64,000 nt of DNA, from positions 2,232,001-2,296,000 of the forward strand of contig NZ_CP100454.1 of assembly GCF_024228315.1 (NCBI RefSeq), written 5' to 3'. The notes beneath the pieces were generated by a model. That model did no database searches, was not told the origin of the DNA, and saw nothing but the letters and a program-made list of their open reading frames with translations. The DNA comes from Halomarina pelagica (GTDB lineage Archaea; Halobacteriota; Halobacteria; Halobacteriales; Haloarculaceae). This document shows positions 44,325-53,371 of this stretch, piece by piece. The position numbers were made by a program, and so were the translations under genes. The stretch's first letter is position 1. The number at the start of each line of letters is the position of its first letter.

Positions 44325-44345
44325 TGGCATCGACGGTATCCGCGT

Positions 44346-45221
44346 TCACGCTAAAAAATCCACCAACTTCTCGTTCACCTCGTCGGCCTTCTCGTGCTGG
44401 ACCCAGTGAGTCGCGTCTTCGAACACCACCAACGCACCGTCCTCACAGTACTCGACGCTCCGCTCCGCGTTCTCCCGGATCAGGGCGGTATCCCGCGCGC
44501 CCCAGAGCACGAGCGTCGGCACCGTCACCCGCTCGCGGCGGTCGAACAACCCGCTCCGCAATCCGTTCGCGCGGTACCAGTTCAGCATCCCCGTCAGCGC
44601 CCCCGGGCGACCCCAGGCGGTGCGGTAGCGCGCGAGGTCCACCTCCGAGAAGGTGCCCGGTCGGGAGCTGTCGGTGAGCCCCCGCTCCAGCAGTTCGAAG
44701 TCCCGCGCCCGGAGCGCCGCCTCGGGGAGGCGGGGAAGCTGGAAGACGCCGGCGTACCAGCTTCGCAGGGCCTGCCGCGGGTTCTCCCGGATAACCTCGC
44801 CGAACGCGCCCGGGTGGGGGACGTTGAGGATCCCGAGGCGCTCGACGCGCCCGGGGTGGTCGAGCGCGAGCCACCACGCGACCATCGCGCCCCAGTCGTG
44901 GCCCACGATCCGGGCCGCGTCGTACCCCTCGGCGTCGAGGAGGCCGACGACGTCGCGGGCGAGAGCGTCGATGCGGTAGGCCCCCCTCCGGCCGGGCCTG
45001 TCGCTCAGGTTGTAGCCGCGCTGGTCGGGGACGAGGAGACGGTAGCCCGCGTCGGCGAGCGCCGGCAGTTGCCGCCGCCAGCCGTACCAGAACTCGGGAA
45101 AGCCGTGGAGCAGGACGACCGGCGCGCCGTCCTCGGGACCGACCGTCCGAACGTGGAGGGTGACGCCGTTCGTCTCGACGTACCGCGAGGTGCCGGGGAG
45201 GTCGCGGGTTCGCTGGACCAT
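44346..45221 (-). CDS. alpha/beta hydrolase (epoxide hydrolase-like)
   Basis: 291 residues from ATG 45221. HGFPEFWYGWR is the oxyanion-hole motif, GHDWGAMVAW places the Asp nucleophile near residue 104, LWGARDTAL gives the second acid and DATHWVQHE the His. HGFPE with a GHDWG nucleophile elbow matches soluble epoxide hydrolases and haloalkane dehalogenases, so the substrate is open. The AT-rich 3' end abuts the structured region. Confidence 0.85.
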   Translation of the reverse strand: MVQRTRDLPGTSRYVETNGVTLHVRTVGPEDGAPVVLLHGFPEFWYGWRRQLPALADAGYRLLVPDQRGYNLSDRPGRRGAYRIDALARDVVGLLDAEGYDAARIVGHDWGAMVAWWLALDHPGRVERLGILNVPHPGAFGEVIRENPRQALRSWYAGVFQLPRLPEAALRARDFELLERGLTDSSRPGTFSEVDLARYRTAWGRPGALTGMLNWYRANGLRSGLFDRRERVTVPTLVLWGARDTALIRENAERSVEYCEDGALVVFEDATHWVQHEKADEVNEKLVDFLA

Positions 45222-45306
45222 GGCGTCCCGTAGGACCGCGGGACGGTAATCGCTTCCCCGGTGCGGCACCGAGACGTGTCACTGAACTTGTCATTGTCTG
45301 ACGCAT

Positions 45307-45314
45307 GTTTATAC
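45307..45314 (+). promoter_or_regulatory. TATA box of the smc-scpA unit
   Basis: GTTTATAC centred about 27 bp before ATG 45338, and the only promoter seen ahead of the three genes. Confidence 0.55.
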
Positions 45315-45337
45315 GTCCGCGCCGGTGCATGTGGGAC

Positions 45338-45619
45338 ATGGCCAGCGGAAATCGCGTCGAGGAACTCGAGTCCCGCGTTCGACAGCTCGAGGCGTCGGTG
45401 ACGGGGTTGACGGACGAACTCGTCGAGTGCAAGGAGCGGATCCAGGCGCTCGAAGCGGAGGTCGACCCGCCGGACGCCGTCGCGGGACGGTCCGGGCGAA
45501 CCGGCCGGGCGGAGGGATCGGACCCGCCAGCGTCGGAATCCGAAGGGGACAAATCCGAGCGGAGCGAGGAGGAAGAACGGAGCGATTCCCCCGGTGGCGA
45601 CGAGATAATCGTCGCGTAG
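45338..45619 (+). CDS. small coiled-coil protein upstream of smc (DUF7518-like)
   Basis: 93 residues from ATG 45338. Residues 5-42 form a coiled coil (VEELESRVRQLEASVTGL), followed by a disordered Ser/Glu/Asp-rich tail. Its position 22 bp before smc and the single promoter suggest it is made with Smc and ScpA. Function unknown. Confidence 0.65.
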   Translation: MASGNRVEELESRVRQLEASVTGLTDELVECKERIQALEAEVDPPDAVAGRSGRTGRAEGSDPPASESEGDKSERSEEEERSDSPGGDEIIVA

Positions 45620-45641
45620 GGGGGTCGCCAACGAGCGCCCC

Positions 45642-48600
45642 ATGCACATCAAAGAGCTCGTCCTCGACGATTTCAAGAGCTTCGGCCGTACGACCAGGAT
45701 CCCCTTCTACGAGGATTTCACGACCATCAGCGGGCCGAACGGCTCCGGCAAGTCGAACATCATCGACAGCGTCCTGTTCGCGCTCGGGCTGGCCCGCACG
45801 AGCGGGATCCGCGCGGAGAAGCTCACGGACCTCATCTACAACCCCGACGACGACGGCGCGGCGTTCGCCGGCGAGCGCGAGGCGAGCGTCGAGGTGGTCC
45901 TCGACAACGCCGATCGCACGCTCTCGCGGTCGCAGGTCGTGAACGCCGCCGGGACGGAGAGCGTCGGCGACGTCGACGAGATCTCCATCCGGCGGCGGGT
46001 CAAGCAGACCGAGGACAACTACTACTCCTACTACTACCTGAACGGCCGGTCGGTCAACCTCTCTGACATCCAGGACCTCCTCGCGCAGGCGGGGGTCGCC
46101 CCCGAGGGGTACAACGTCGTGATGCAGGGCGACGTGACCGAGATCATCAACATGACGCCGCACGCGCGCCGCGAGATCGTAGACGAGATCGCGGGCGTGG
46201 CGGAGTTCGACGCCCGGAAGGCCGACGCGATGGACGAACTCGAGGTCGTCGAGGAGCGCGTCGACGAGGCCGACCTCCGGATCGAGGAGAAGGAGGAGCG
46301 CCTCGCGCAGCTCGAGGACGAGCGCGAGACGGCCCTCGAGTACCAGTCGCTCAAGGAGGAGCGCGAGGAGTACGAGGGCTACCTCAAGGCGGCGGAACTG
46401 GAGGACAAGCGCGCCCGCCTCGACCGCACCGAGCGGAAGGTCGAGCGCGACGAGACGAAGCTCGAGGAGCGCCGGCGCACCCTGGACGAGCGCCAGGGGA
46501 CGGTGCTCCGTCTGGAGGAGGACCTGGAGGACCTGAACGCGGAGATCGAGCGCACCGGCGAGGACGAGCAGCTGCGCGTAAAGCGCGAGATCGAGGAGGT
46601 GAAGGGCGAGATCGCCCGCCTGGAGGACGCGATCGAGAGCGCCGAGGGGCGCATCGAGGAGGCCGAGTCGAAGCGTCGGGAGGCGTTCGTCAAGCTCGAC
46701 GCGAAGCAGGAGCAGGTCGACGACCTCGACGCCCGCATCCGCAACGCGAAGGTCGCGAAGTCCTCGCTGAAGGCCGAGGCGATGGAGCGGGAGGAGGAAC
46801 TCGCCGAGGTCGAAGCCGAGATCGAGGCGGTGGACTCCGAGTACGAGCAGCTGAAGACGGACCTCCAGGAGGCGCGCGACGAGCTTGAGGCCGCGAAGGC
46901 CGAGAGGAACGAACTCCAGCGCGAGCAGGACCGCCTGCTCGACGAGGCGCGGCGGCGCTCGAACGACCAACGCGAACTCCGCGAGGAGATCGAGTCCCTG
47001 GAGGCGTCGATCCCCGACCTGGAGGCCGACCTCGCCGACCTGGAGGCCGAACTGGAGAAGGCCGAGAAGAACAAGACCACGATCGAGTCGGTCGTCGACG
47101 ACCTGCGCGCCGAGAAGTACGAGCGCCAGGACGAACTGGACGACCTGGAGGACGAGGTCAGCGCCGCCCAGCAGGAGTACGCGGAACTGGAGGCCAAGGC
47201 GGGCGAGTCCGGCGACAGCTCCTACGGTCGCGCCGTCACGACCGTCCTCAACGGCGGCCTCGACGGCGTCCACGGCACCGTCGGTCAGCTGGGAGGCGTC
47301 TCCGGGCGGTACGCGACGGCGTGTGAGACCGCCGCCGGGGGTCGCCTCGCGAACGTCGTCGTGGACGACGACGGGGTCGGCCAGCGCTGCATCGAGTACC
47401 TGAAGTCGCGCAACGCGGGCCGGGCGACCTTCCTCCCGATCAACAAGATGCGCCAGCGCTCGCTGCCGAGCGAGCCGAGCCGCGACGGCGTCGTGGGGTT
47501 CGCCTACGACCTGATCGACTTCGATCCCCAGTACGCCGGGGTCTTCTCCTACGTCGTCGGCGACACGCTCGTCGTCGAGGACATGGCGACCGCCCGCGAC
47601 CTGATGGGCCAGTTCCGGATGGTGACCCTGGAGGGGGAACTCGTCGAGAAGAGCGGCGCGATGACCGGCGGCTCCCGCTCGGGATCGCGCTACTCCTTCT
47701 CCTCGGGGAAGGGTCAGCTCGAACGGGTCGCCGAGCGGATCACCCGCCTCGAGGACGAGCGCCGCGAGGCCCGCGAGGAGCTACGGGACGTGGAGAGCCG
47801 CCTCGACGACGCCCGCGACCGGCAGGCGGCCGCCGCCGACAAGGTGCGCGAGGTCCGGACGGAGATCGAGCGGACCGAGGGGCGCATCGAGGACGTGCGC
47901 GAGACGATCGCGGCGAAGGAGACCCGGGTGGCGGAGATCGACGAGGAGCGCGAGGCGGTCGCCGAGCGCATGGAGGCGCTCGAGGACGAGATCGCCGAGG
48001 CGACCGAGACCGTCGCCGGGATCGAGGAGCGCATCGCGGACCTGGAGGAGGAACTCAGGAACTCGGCGGTGGCGGAACTCACCGAGCGCGCCGAGGAGAT
48101 CCGCGCCGAGATCGCCGACCTGGAGGACGAGATGGACGACCTCGACGGCGACCTCAACGAACTCGGACTCGAGAAGCAGTACGCCGAGGACGCCATCGAG
48201 GAACTCCACGAGACCATCGAGGACGCGCAGAACCGCAAGGCTGAGGCGGAGACGCGCGTCGCCGACCTGGAGGCGGAGATCGAGACGAAGGAGGCCGCGC
48301 TCGCGGAGAAGCGCGAGCAGGTCGCCGATCTGGAGGACGAACTCGCCGAACTCAAGGAGGAGCGTGAGTCGCTCAAGGCCGACCTCCGGGAGGCGCGCGA
48401 GGCACGCGACGAGGCGAAGGAGGCGGCCGCGACCGTCGAGAGCCGCCTCGAGAATCGCCGCGAGACCGTCCAGCGCCTGGAGTGGGAGGTGGACGAACTC
48501 GCCGCGCAGGTCGGCGAGTACGACCCCGAGGACGTCCCCGACCACGACACGGTCGAGTCGGAGATCGAGCGCCTGGAGGGCGAGATGGCGGACCTCGAAC

Positions 48601-49208
48601 CCGTCAACATGCTCGCCATCGACGAGTACGACCGGGTGGCCGACGACCTCGGGGATCTAGAGGAGAAGCGCGCCACCCTGATCGAGGAGCGCGACGGCAT
48701 CGTCGAGCGCATCGAGGGCTACGAGGCGAGAAAGCGCGAGACGTTCATGGAGGCCTACGAGGCCATCGACGAGCACTTCACGGACATCTTCGAGCGCCTC
48801 TCGGGCGGCACGGGGACGCTCCACCTGGAGGACGAGGCGGACCCCTTCGACGGCGGGCTGACGATGAAGGCCCAGCCGGGGGACAAGCCCGTCCAGCGCC
48901 TCGCGGCCATGTCCGGCGGGGAGAAGTCGCTGACGGCGCTCGCCTTCATCTTCGCCATCCAGCGGCACAACCCCGCGCCGTTCTACGCGCTCGACGAGGT
49001 GGACGCCTTCCTCGACGCCGCCAACGCCGAGGCGGTGGGCGAACTGGTCGACGAACTGGCCGACACCGCCCAGTTCATCGTCGTCTCCCACCGCTCCGCG
49101 CTCCTCGAGCGCTCCGAGCGCGCCATCGGCGTCACGATGCAGGACGACAACGTGAGCGCCGTGACCGGCATCGACCTCGCGGCCGCGGGGGTGACCGCCG
49201 GTGACTGA
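45642..49208 (+). CDS. smc: chromosome segregation protein SMC
   Basis: 1188 residues. Walker A GPNGSGKSN (31-39) and the hinge (about 530-660, with Gly-rich loops) are clear. The two long coiled coils run about 165-515 and 680-1030. The C-motif MSGGEKS begins near 1090, with Walker B ALDEVDAF about 30 residues later. SMC dimers compact and segregate DNA. The end overlaps scpA by 8 nt. Confidence 0.97.
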   Translation: MHIKELVLDDFKSFGRTTRIPFYEDFTTISGPNGSGKSNIIDSVLFALGLARTSGIRAEKLTDLIYNPDDDGAAFAGEREASVEVVLDNADRTLSRSQVVNAAGTESVGDVDEISIRRRVKQTEDNYYSYYYLNGRSVNLSDIQDLLAQAGVAPEGYNVVMQGDVTEIINMTPHARREIVDEIAGVAEFDARKADAMDELEVVEERVDEADLRIEEKEERLAQLEDERETALEYQSLKEEREEYEGYLKAAELEDKRARLDRTERKVERDETKLEERRRTLDERQGTVLRLEEDLEDLNAEIERTGEDEQLRVKREIEEVKGEIARLEDAIESAEGRIEEAESKRREAFVKLDAKQEQVDDLDARIRNAKVAKSSLKAEAMEREEELAEVEAEIEAVDSEYEQLKTDLQEARDELEAAKAERNELQREQDRLLDEARRRSNDQRELREEIESLEASIPDLEADLADLEAELEKAEKNKTTIESVVDDLRAEKYERQDELDDLEDEVSAAQQEYAELEAKAGESGDSSYGRAVTTVLNGGLDGVHGTVGQLGGVSGRYATACETAAGGRLANVVVDDDGVGQRCIEYLKSRNAGRATFLPINKMRQRSLPSEPSRDGVVGFAYDLIDFDPQYAGVFSYVVGDTLVVEDMATARDLMGQFRMVTLEGELVEKSGAMTGGSRSGSRYSFSSGKGQLERVAERITRLEDERREAREELRDVESRLDDARDRQAAAADKVREVRTEIERTEGRIEDVRETIAAKETRVAEIDEEREAVAERMEALEDEIAEATETVAGIEERIADLEEELRNSAVAELTERAEEIRAEIADLEDEMDDLDGDLNELGLEKQYAEDAIEELHETIEDAQNRKAEAETRVADLEAEIETKEAALAEKREQVADLEDELAELKEERESLKADLREAREARDEAKEAAATVESRLENRRETVQRLEWEVDELAAQVGEYDPEDVPDHDTVESEIERLEGEMADLEPVNMLAIDEYDRVADDLGDLEEKRATLIEERDGIVERIEGYEARKRETFMEAYEAIDEHFTDIFERLSGGTGTLHLEDEADPFDGGLTMKAQPGDKPVQRLAAMSGGEKSLTALAFIFAIQRHNPAPFYALDEVDAFLDAANAEAVGELVDELADTAQFIVVSHRSALLERSERAIGVTMQDDNVSAVTGIDLAAAGVTAGD

Positions 49209-50190
49209 GCGCGCAGGCGAGTCCGACGGCGAGCGCCCCGATCCCGGAATCGGGACCGACGGCGGGGAGGGGATCGCGTTCGACTGGACCGGCCACGACT
49301 CGCGCGAGCGCGGGGAGGGAGCCGACGATCCCCCCGACGACCGCCGCCCGGACGGGGCGGAGGACGCCGGCGCGGACGCCGTCGATCCGGACGCGCCCGA
49401 CGGCGACGAGGTCGAGCCGGTCGAACTGCTCGTGCAGCTCGCCGACAGGGGCGAGATCGAGCCGTGGGACATCGACATCGTCGCCGTGACGGACAAGTTC
49501 CTCGCGGTGCTCGACGAGGCCGACCTTCGCACGGGCGGTCGGGCGCTGTTCTACGCGAGCGTCCTCCTGCGGATGAAGAGCGACGCGTTGCTCGAACCGG
49601 ACGAACCCGAGGTCGAGGACGAGCCGTGGGACGCGTGGGACGACCCGCCCGCCGACGGCGGGGAGTGGGACGGTCCCGACCCGTTCGACGCGCTCGACCG
49701 CGAGATCGACCGCCGTCTGGAGCGAAAGCGCGCCCGCGGGACCCCGCGGACGCTCGACGAACTCGTCCGGGAACTCCGCGAGGCCGAGCGCGGCTCGCGG
49801 TGGAAGGAGTCGCGCACCTACGACACGAGCGACTCCCCGCGGGGGTTCCGCCGGGGGACGCAGACGCTCGACTACCGCGCGGGCGACGACTTCCGCGTGG
49901 ACGACGAGCCGACGACGGCCGACGTCACCGGGACGGCCCACGCCGAGGACATCGAGGCGACGATCCGGCGCGTCTACCGCGCCCTGCGCGAGCAGTACGA
50001 CGCCGGGCGCGCGGAGGTGCTGTTCGCGGAGGTGGAGGAGACCGGCGGCTCGCGCGTCGAGACGTTCCTCGGCCTGCTCTTTCTCTCCCACCGCGGACAG
50101 GTCCACCTCCAGCAGGACGAACTCTTCGGCGACCTCTGGATACGGGACCCGGCGGCCGCCTCGACGCCCGAGGAGGTCACGGCGGACTGA
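49201..50190 (+). CDS. scpA: segregation and condensation protein ScpA
   Basis: 329 residues from GTG 49201. A disordered acidic N-terminus of about 65 residues precedes the kleisin N-domain (VELLVQLADRGEIEPWDIDIVAVTDKFL) and FYASVLLRMKSDALL. The C-terminal winged helix (FLGLLFLSHRGQVHLQQDELFGD) binds the SMC head. It bridges the SMC dimer. The 8-nt overlap with smc implies coupled translation. Confidence 0.92.
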   Translation: MTERAGESDGERPDPGIGTDGGEGIAFDWTGHDSRERGEGADDPPDDRRPDGAEDAGADAVDPDAPDGDEVEPVELLVQLADRGEIEPWDIDIVAVTDKFLAVLDEADLRTGGRALFYASVLLRMKSDALLEPDEPEVEDEPWDAWDDPPADGGEWDGPDPFDALDREIDRRLERKRARGTPRTLDELVRELREAERGSRWKESRTYDTSDSPRGFRRGTQTLDYRAGDDFRVDDEPTTADVTGTAHAEDIEATIRRVYRALREQYDAGRAEVLFAEVEETGGSRVETFLGLLFLSHRGQVHLQQDELFGDLWIRDPAAASTPEEVTAD

Positions 50191-50251
50191 TCCATCGCCC
50201 TCCCGATTAAGCCGGGCTTACGGACCGCAACGGTCGAAAGGGTCATGTGCA

Positions 50252-50380
50252 ATGGTAGCAAACGTCTCGGTGGCCATGACGCCAGCGTGGTTCCGCGAGC
50301 GCCTGGCCGAGACGGAGGGTCGCGTCGACCGCGAGCGGCTGATCGAGGCCCTGCAGTACGTGCGCGATCCGGGCCGGTGA
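50252..50380 (+). CDS. hypothetical 42-residue protein
   Basis: 42 residues from ATG 50252 to TGA 50378 (a shorter form could begin at ATG 50276). The second half, TPAWFRERLAETEGRVDRERL, looks like a real amphipathic helical domain with aromatic residues, unlike random frames here. It is 61 bp after scpA on the same strand. I do not recognise the family. Confidence 0.45.
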   Translation: MVANVSVAMTPAWFRERLAETEGRVDRERLIEALQYVRDPGR

Positions 50381-50417
50381 CCGAGTCACACACTCGGCCG
50401 CGCTCCCCGTTTTCCCC

Positions 50418-51266
50418 TCAGAGGTACTCGCCGGCGAGGAGGTCCACCCGCGATTTCGTCTCCTCGGGGACGTGCTCGCTGGGGGTGTTGATCGTCCCCG
50501 CCAGGGCGCGCCCGCAGTCGCACTCGCGGTCGTCGGGCAGCGTCTCGATCGCCCGCTCGACGACCTCCTTGATCGCGGCCTCGTTGGCGGCGGCGTTCTC
50601 GAGCACCTCCTCCAGGGTGACCTCGCCGTCGCGCCTCCAGACGTCGTAGTCCGTGACGCCCGTCACCGTGGCGTAGCACAGTTCCGCCTCGCGGGCGAGC
50701 TTCGCCTCGGGGACGGCGGTCATGCCGATCACGTCCCACCCCTGGTCGCGGAAGAACTCGCTCTCCGCGCGGGTCGAGTATTGCGGCCCCTCGATGCAGA
50801 CGTAGGTGCCGCCCTCGACGATCCCGTCGGTCGTCTCGCGCCCGCACCGTGCGAGGTGTTCGACCATGTGGGGGCAGTAGGGGTCAGCGAAGCCCATGTG
50901 GACGACCATCTCGCCGTCGAAGAAGGTGTAGGGGCGGTGGCGCGTCCGGTCGAAGAGCTGATCCGGGACCACGAGCGTCTCCGGCGGGAGATCCTCGCGG
51001 AGGCTCCCGACGGCGTTGCTCGCCAGGATCCGCTCCACGCCCACCGCCTTGAGCGCGTAGACGTTCGCCCGGTAGGGCACGTCCGTCGGGTCGTACTGGT
51101 GGTGGCGGCCGTGTCGGGGGAGGAACGCCACCTCCGTCCCGTCGAGGTCCCCGATCGTGACCGGGGCGCTGGGATCGCCGTAGGGCGTCTCGATCTCCTC
51201 CTCGCGGACGTCGGTCAGGTCGAGCGCCTCGTAGATGCCGCTTCCGCCGATGAATCCGACCGTCAT
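50418..51266 (-). CDS. mtnP: S-methyl-5'-thioadenosine phosphorylase
   Basis: 282 residues. GFIGGSGIY opens the phosphate site, FLPRHGRHHQYDPTDVPYRANV binds phosphate and ribose, and GMTAVPEAKLAREAELCYATV holds the purine pocket. It splits MTA to adenine and methylthioribose-1-phosphate. A GMP/inosine preference is possible in archaea. Confidence 0.9.
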   Translation of the reverse strand: MTVGFIGGSGIYEALDLTDVREEEIETPYGDPSAPVTIGDLDGTEVAFLPRHGRHHQYDPTDVPYRANVYALKAVGVERILASNAVGSLREDLPPETLVVPDQLFDRTRHRPYTFFDGEMVVHMGFADPYCPHMVEHLARCGRETTDGIVEGGTYVCIEGPQYSTRAESEFFRDQGWDVIGMTAVPEAKLAREAELCYATVTGVTDYDVWRRDGEVTLEEVLENAAANEAAIKEVVERAIETLPDDRECDCGRALAGTINTPSEHVPEETKSRVDLLAGEYL

Positions 51267-51336
51267 GCGTCGGGCGAGGGGCGAGGGGGACTAAACTCCC
51301 CCGAGATCGCACTGCGCCAGCGCGTCGAGCATCGTC

Positions 51337-52029
51337 TCACCCCGCGAGCCGCCAGCCCTCGCCGACGCGCTCTGCGACGCCCCGGCGCTCCATCTCCGAG
51401 AGCACCTCCCCCATCCGCCCCGGCTGGGCGATCTCCATCTCGATGCGCTGGACGTCGTGGTACTCGTTGAGGTAGTGGCGGATCTCCTCGACGGTGTAGG
51501 ACGGCTCGCCGGCCTTCTCCATCACGCCGCGCGTGAGGTCGATCATGTCCTCGATGAAGTTCCACGGGTAGACCACCCACGCCCACTCCTCCAGGCGCTC
51601 GCCGACGTAGTCGGGTTCGAACTCGCTGGTCCCGAGCAACTGGAGCGTGGCCGTCCGGACCTCGCCGGGGTCGCGGTCGCTCACGTACTCGTGGGCGCGA
51701 CGTATCGACCCGCCCGTGTCCGCGATGTCGTCGATGACGAGGACGTCCTTGCCCTCGACGCTCCCCTCCGGCATCGGGTAGCGGATCTCCGGCTCGCCGG
51801 TCTTCTGGGCGGTGCCGACGTAGTGCTCCATCTTCAGGCTGGTCAGGTCGTCGAGGCCGAGGAAGTCACAGAGACAGCGCCCGGCGAACCAGCCGCCGCG
51901 GGCCAGCGCGACCACCACGTCCGGCTCGAACTCCGCCGCCTTCACCTGGTCCGCCACGTCCCGACAGAGGTCGTAGATGTAGTCCCAGTTCGTGATCGTG
52001 CACTTGAATTCGTCCGGGAGGTCAGCCAT
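51337..52029 (-). CDS. phosphoribosyltransferase family protein
   Basis: 230 residues. VLVIDDIADTGGSIRRA is the PRPP-binding loop, and VVALARGGWFAGR matches the archaeal purine-type PRTase N-terminus. The C-terminal 70 residues form a separate winged-helix-like segment (VEEIRHYLNEYHDV). It may salvage purines next to MtnP, whose adenine product it could use; the base specificity is not clear. Confidence 0.85.
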   Translation of the reverse strand: MADLPDEFKCTITNWDYIYDLCRDVADQVKAAEFEPDVVVALARGGWFAGRCLCDFLGLDDLTSLKMEHYVGTAQKTGEPEIRYPMPEGSVEGKDVLVIDDIADTGGSIRRAHEYVSDRDPGEVRTATLQLLGTSEFEPDYVGERLEEWAWVVYPWNFIEDMIDLTRGVMEKAGEPSYTVEEIRHYLNEYHDVQRIEMEIAQPGRMGEVLSEMERRGVAERVGEGWRLAG

Positions 52030-52255
52030 GGCGCGTGTTCACCACAGTACACCGACGGAGTTTCGCCGTTTAAGTCGTGTGAATCGATCCGGAATCCCGC
52101 GTCGAGTCGGGACGCGGCCGAGCGCCGCGCGAGTTCGTCGGACGCCCGCGTCTCCGCGCCTTCGCGCCTCCGTACCCGACCGCCGATTCGGGCGGCGTGA
52201 TCTCCGCCGAGTGGGCGTGCGTCGAAAGCGTGTCACGCGGCACAGGCAAGCACAG

Positions 52256-52266
52256 TATCTATATAC
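52256..52266 (+). promoter_or_regulatory. TATA box of the winged-helix gene
   Basis: TATCTATATAC about 40 bp before ATG 52302, which would give a leader of about 13 nt that includes a GGTGG. Confidence 0.5.
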
Positions 52267-52301
52267 GTTCGTTCGAACTGTGTTGTCACACAGGTGGAAA
52301 T

Positions 52302-52664
52302 ATGTCGGCTTGGGACCCGACGACGGCTTCCGATGCGGCGTTCGCGTTGCTCTCCAACGCGCGCCGGCGAACCGTCGTCGAGCACTTATTAGACAACGGC
52401 GGCGAAACGACGCGACAGGCACTCGTTCGGGCGGTGGTAGAGGCGGAGACCGGGCGACCGATAGCGGACGCGGAGACGGGGCTCGTACAGGACGTGCACA
52501 TCTCGCTCTACCACCGTCACCTCCCCAAACTGAGCGAGCACGGCGTCGTCCGCCACGACCGGGAGACGGGGGAGGTGGTGTCCGCGGACAACGCCGACGC
52601 CCTCGGGGAGGTGCTCGAGTCGATCACCGCCTCGCTGGACGCCGTCGGGGAGTTCTGCGAGTAG
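52302..52664 (+). CDS. winged-helix regulator (DUF7344-like)
   Basis: 120 residues from ATG 52302. AFALLSNARRRTVVEHLL is the first helix pair of the haloarchaeal winged-helix type, followed by HISLYHRHLPKLSEHGVVRHD as recognition region and wing. No ligand or membrane domain is present. The target is unknown. Confidence 0.75.
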   Translation: MSAWDPTTASDAAFALLSNARRRTVVEHLLDNGGETTRQALVRAVVEAETGRPIADAETGLVQDVHISLYHRHLPKLSEHGVVRHDRETGEVVSADNADALGEVLESITASLDAVGEFCE

Positions 52665-52803
52665 ACGGAGACGGTCGTGCCCCGAGTTCCGCTTCGACCG
52701 ACCGAGGAGCGGCCGCTCGCCGACCTCGACCGGCCCGGCGTTTCGTCGATCCACGACCCAGCGAACCCGAACTTACTGGAGCGTGCCCCGCTTCGGGGAC
52801 GGT

Positions 52804-53274
52804 GTGACCGACGACAGCCCCGACGACCCCGGCCACGAGCGGTTCGTCCGCCGCACGCACGAACTCGCGCGCGAGGCGATCGAGAACGGCGACCGCCCGT
52901 TCGGAACGCTGCTCGAACGCGGCGGCGAGGTGCTCGCGGAGGACGTGAACACCGTCCTGACGGACGGGGACATCGCGGCCCACCCGGAGCTGAAGCTCGC
53001 GCGCTGGGCCGCCCGGGAACTCGACGCCGACGCGCTCGCGGAGACGACGATGTACACGAGCACCGAACCGTGCCCGATGTGTGCGACGGCGCTCTACAAC
53101 GCCGGCCTGCGGCGGGTCGTCTACAGCACCTCGGCCGCGGACCTCGCCGCGGTCGCGGATCCGGGACTCGTCCTCCCCGCGAGCGACGTGTTCGCCCGCG
53201 CGGACGACGAGGTGGCGGTGATCGGCCCGGTGCTCGCCGAGGAGGGGCGGACGATCCACGAGTCGTACTGGTGA
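52804..53274 (+). CDS. CMP/dCMP-type zinc deaminase family protein
   Basis: 156 residues from GTG 52804 (GTG 52783 is also in frame). HPE (the first zinc ligand and the proton shuttle) and EPCPMCATAL (two zinc cysteines) are the deaminase motifs. The protein resembles guanine deaminase and tRNA adenosine deaminase, and I cannot choose between them. It is a single gene. Confidence 0.8.
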   Translation: MTDDSPDDPGHERFVRRTHELAREAIENGDRPFGTLLERGGEVLAEDVNTVLTDGDIAAHPELKLARWAARELDADALAETTMYTSTEPCPMCATALYNAGLRRVVYSTSAADLAAVADPGLVLPASDVFARADDEVAVIGPVLAEEGRTIHESYW

Positions 53275-53371
53275 GGTCGGGACCGCCGCAGGATGCCGCG
53301 GGCCGTCGACCCTCGTCACCCCTCGTCGCCCCTCGCCAACCCTTATCCCGACGGGTCGAGTCGCCCGAACC

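Larger units (their letters stand above)
43477..44345. other. 869-bp non-coding structured region
   Basis: No gene is credible here. It holds eight copies of a CCTCGAAAGCCCTCG-like motif in two flanking arrays, and a central segment with nested inverted repeats. Compact hairpins lie at 43932-43954 and 44077-44098. Confidence 0.7.

Noticed and set aside
53060-53110. Altered active site in the deaminase (HPE instead of HAE)
   Set aside because: The family pattern is H-x-E, so a Pro at the middle position keeps both the zinc ligand and the proton shuttle.
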